A DNA stretch of 64,000 nt from Hyphomicrobiales bacterium (GTDB lineage Bacteria; Pseudomonadota; Alphaproteobacteria; Rhizobiales; Rhizobiaceae). The stretch's first letter is position 1; each line of letters opens with the position of its first letter. Both the position numbers and the translations under genes were made by a program. The notes under the pieces were generated by a model, which ran no database searches, was not told the origin of the DNA, and saw only the letters and a program-made list of their open reading frames with translations. Below, piece after piece: positions 62,968 through 64,000 of the stretch. The stretch spans positions 1 to 64,000 of the forward strand of contig UBJR01000033.1 of NCBI GenBank assembly GCA_900465675.1, in the 5' to 3' direction.

Positions 62968-63906
62968 ATGGAAATTCGAGGTATGACAGCAGGCATGGAA
63001 CAGGCAACAGACGTCATCGTCGCAACGCGCACGGCGCTCAGCCAGGCAAGCGCGCTCGCAGTTCAATATTCCTTTTCGATTCTCGGCGCGATCATTCTGC
63101 TGATCGTCGGCTGGGCGATGGCGAGCTTTCTCAGCCGCTGGGCCTATGAGGGGATTTCCCGCGTTCGCGGCATCGACGAAACGCTGGCGCGCTTCTTCAC
63201 CAATGTGCTGCGCTATGCGCTGCTCATCCTCGTCTTCATCACCGTGCTCGGCCAGTTCGGCGTGCAGACGGCCTCGATCATCGCCACCCTCGGCGCTGCC
63301 GGTCTGGCCATCGGGCTGGCGCTGCAAGGCACTCTGCAGAATATCGCCGCGGGGATCATGCTGTTGATCCTCAGGCCGTTCCGGGTGGGCGAGTATATCG
63401 AAACCAGCAGCATCTCCGGCACAGTCCGTGAGATCGGCCTGTTTGCGACGGAGTTCAAGACCGGCGATGGGCTCTACAGGCTGGCGCCGAATTCCATTCT
63501 CTGGAACACGCCGATCACCAATTACAGCCGCGAACCGACGCGCCAGAACGAGGTGAAGGTCGCGGTCGCCTATGCCGACGACCTGGATGCGGCGATGGAG
63601 CGGCTGGTGTCTCTGGCCAAGCAGGATCCGCGCGTGCTGAAATCGCCGGCGCCCAGCGCTTTCGTCGATACGATCGGCGGCGCGACGATCAGCGTGACGC
63701 TGCGCTATTGGGCGAAGACCGGCGACTGGTGGCTGCTCAGCCGCGATATGGTGAAGCGGATCAAGCTCAGTTTCGACGAAGGCGGCCATCTGCTGCCGGT
63801 GACCGCGGCCAATGGCAACGCGCTTCCCGAAGCCACTCCTGTCGAGGAGAAGACAACAGGTCCGAGCAGACGCGCAGCGGCCAAGAACCAGCCGTCCAGG
63901 CCATAG
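62968..63906 (+). CDS. Small-conductance mechanosensitive channel (MscS family)
   Basis: A 312-residue inner-membrane channel with three N-terminal helices; the third is the Gly/Ala-rich pore helix GAAGLAIGLALQGTLQNIAAG followed by LLILRPFRVGEYIE. The cytosolic beta and alpha/beta vestibule follows, with a Pro/Thr-rich tail. It releases osmolytes on hypo-osmotic shock. ATG 62968 is used; 62983 and 62995 are also possible. Confidence 0.9.
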   Translation: MEIRGMTAGMEQATDVIVATRTALSQASALAVQYSFSILGAIILLIVGWAMASFLSRWAYEGISRVRGIDETLARFFTNVLRYALLILVFITVLGQFGVQTASIIATLGAAGLAIGLALQGTLQNIAAGIMLLILRPFRVGEYIETSSISGTVREIGLFATEFKTGDGLYRLAPNSILWNTPITNYSREPTRQNEVKVAVAYADDLDAAMERLVSLAKQDPRVLKSPAPSAFVDTIGGATISVTLRYWAKTGDWWLLSRDMVKRIKLSFDEGGHLLPVTAANGNALPEATPVEEKTTGPSRRAAAKNQPSRP

Positions 63907-63960
63907 CGCGAACGGAACGTTTTGACTCGCTGCCGGTTAATCTCTCAAGGAGATTGATCG

Positions 63961-64000
63961 ATGCCACTGCCGAACTACCGCGATACATTTTTGCAAAGCC
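63961..64000 (+). CDS. Start of an unidentified gene (truncated by window edge)
   Basis: ATG at 63961 preceded by CAAGGAG at proper distance opens a frame MPLPNYRDTFLQS that runs off the window. The 13 visible residues are not enough to name it. Same strand as the MscS gene, 54 nt after its stop. Confidence 0.5.
   Translation, partial: MPLPNYRDTFLQS

Overview
The window is a stretch of core chromosome from an alphaproteobacterium of the order Rhizobiales, most likely Rhizobium (leguminosarum/etli group). This is inferred from the high GC content, the alphaproteobacterial gene orders (fabD-fabG-acpP-fabF-mltG-yicC-gmk; rpsF-rpsR-DUF2232-rplI; dnaB-alr-radA-cvpA-purF), the LptF/LptG/LptD export cluster, the GST and L-arabinose/D-galactose dehydrogenase types, and RIME-like intergenic mosaic repeats. 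No rRNA, tRNA, CRISPR array, prophage or insertion sequence was recognised.

Layout. 0-9 kb: ndk, a LigE-like glutathione transferase, a degenerate GGDEF protein, an ABC-F ATPase, a lipoprotein polysaccharide deacetylase, a sugar 1-dehydrogenase, holC and pepA. 9-17.5 kb: an envelope cluster on the plus strand, PAP2 phosphatase-lptF-lptG-lptD-SurA-like-pdxA-rsmA, with overlapping starts. 17.7-24.2 kb: a minus-strand block for fatty acid synthesis and growth (fabD, fabG, acpP, fabF, mltG, yicC, gmk). 24.4-28.4 kb: an aldo/keto reductase and the ribosomal protein operon. 28.4-31.6 kb: a MarR-controlled EmrAB-type efflux operon. 32-41 kb: dnaB, a TumE/TumA toxin-antitoxin pair, alr, a LysE exporter, an acidic-tailed PDZ protein, radA, cvpA and purF. 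41-50.6 kb: an SDR, a GH25 lysozyme, cysS, three tandem GFA-domain genes coupled to a proline iminopeptidase, citramalate synthase, rarD and a LOG-type phosphoribohydrolase. 50.7-57.6 kb: a large LysM/Ig-like protein, an Atm1-type ABC half transporter, psd and pssA (phosphatidylethanolamine synthesis), a 46-residue protein and a LysE/ArgO exporter. 57.6-64 kb: a SRAP (HMCES/YedK) protein, YnfA, NUDIX, several small rhizobial proteins, a coupled ygfZ-HD-phosphatase trio, an MscS channel and the first codons of a further gene.

The most notable accessory element is the TumE/TumA pair between dnaB and alr. It has a candidate sigma70 promoter whose spacer is one arm of a perfect 17-bp palindrome, and the toxin ATG lies in the other arm at the predicted transcription start. 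This suggests an autorepressed, possibly leaderless operon. It ends in a strong terminator that touches the alr start. Other points of interest are a head-to-head pair of DnaA-box-like 9-mers upstream of dnaB, a GFA gene triplication with 4-nt overlaps, a duplicated helical module in the LysM protein, an apparent CTG start for ynfA, and two full copies of a composite intergenic repeat about 23 kb apart.
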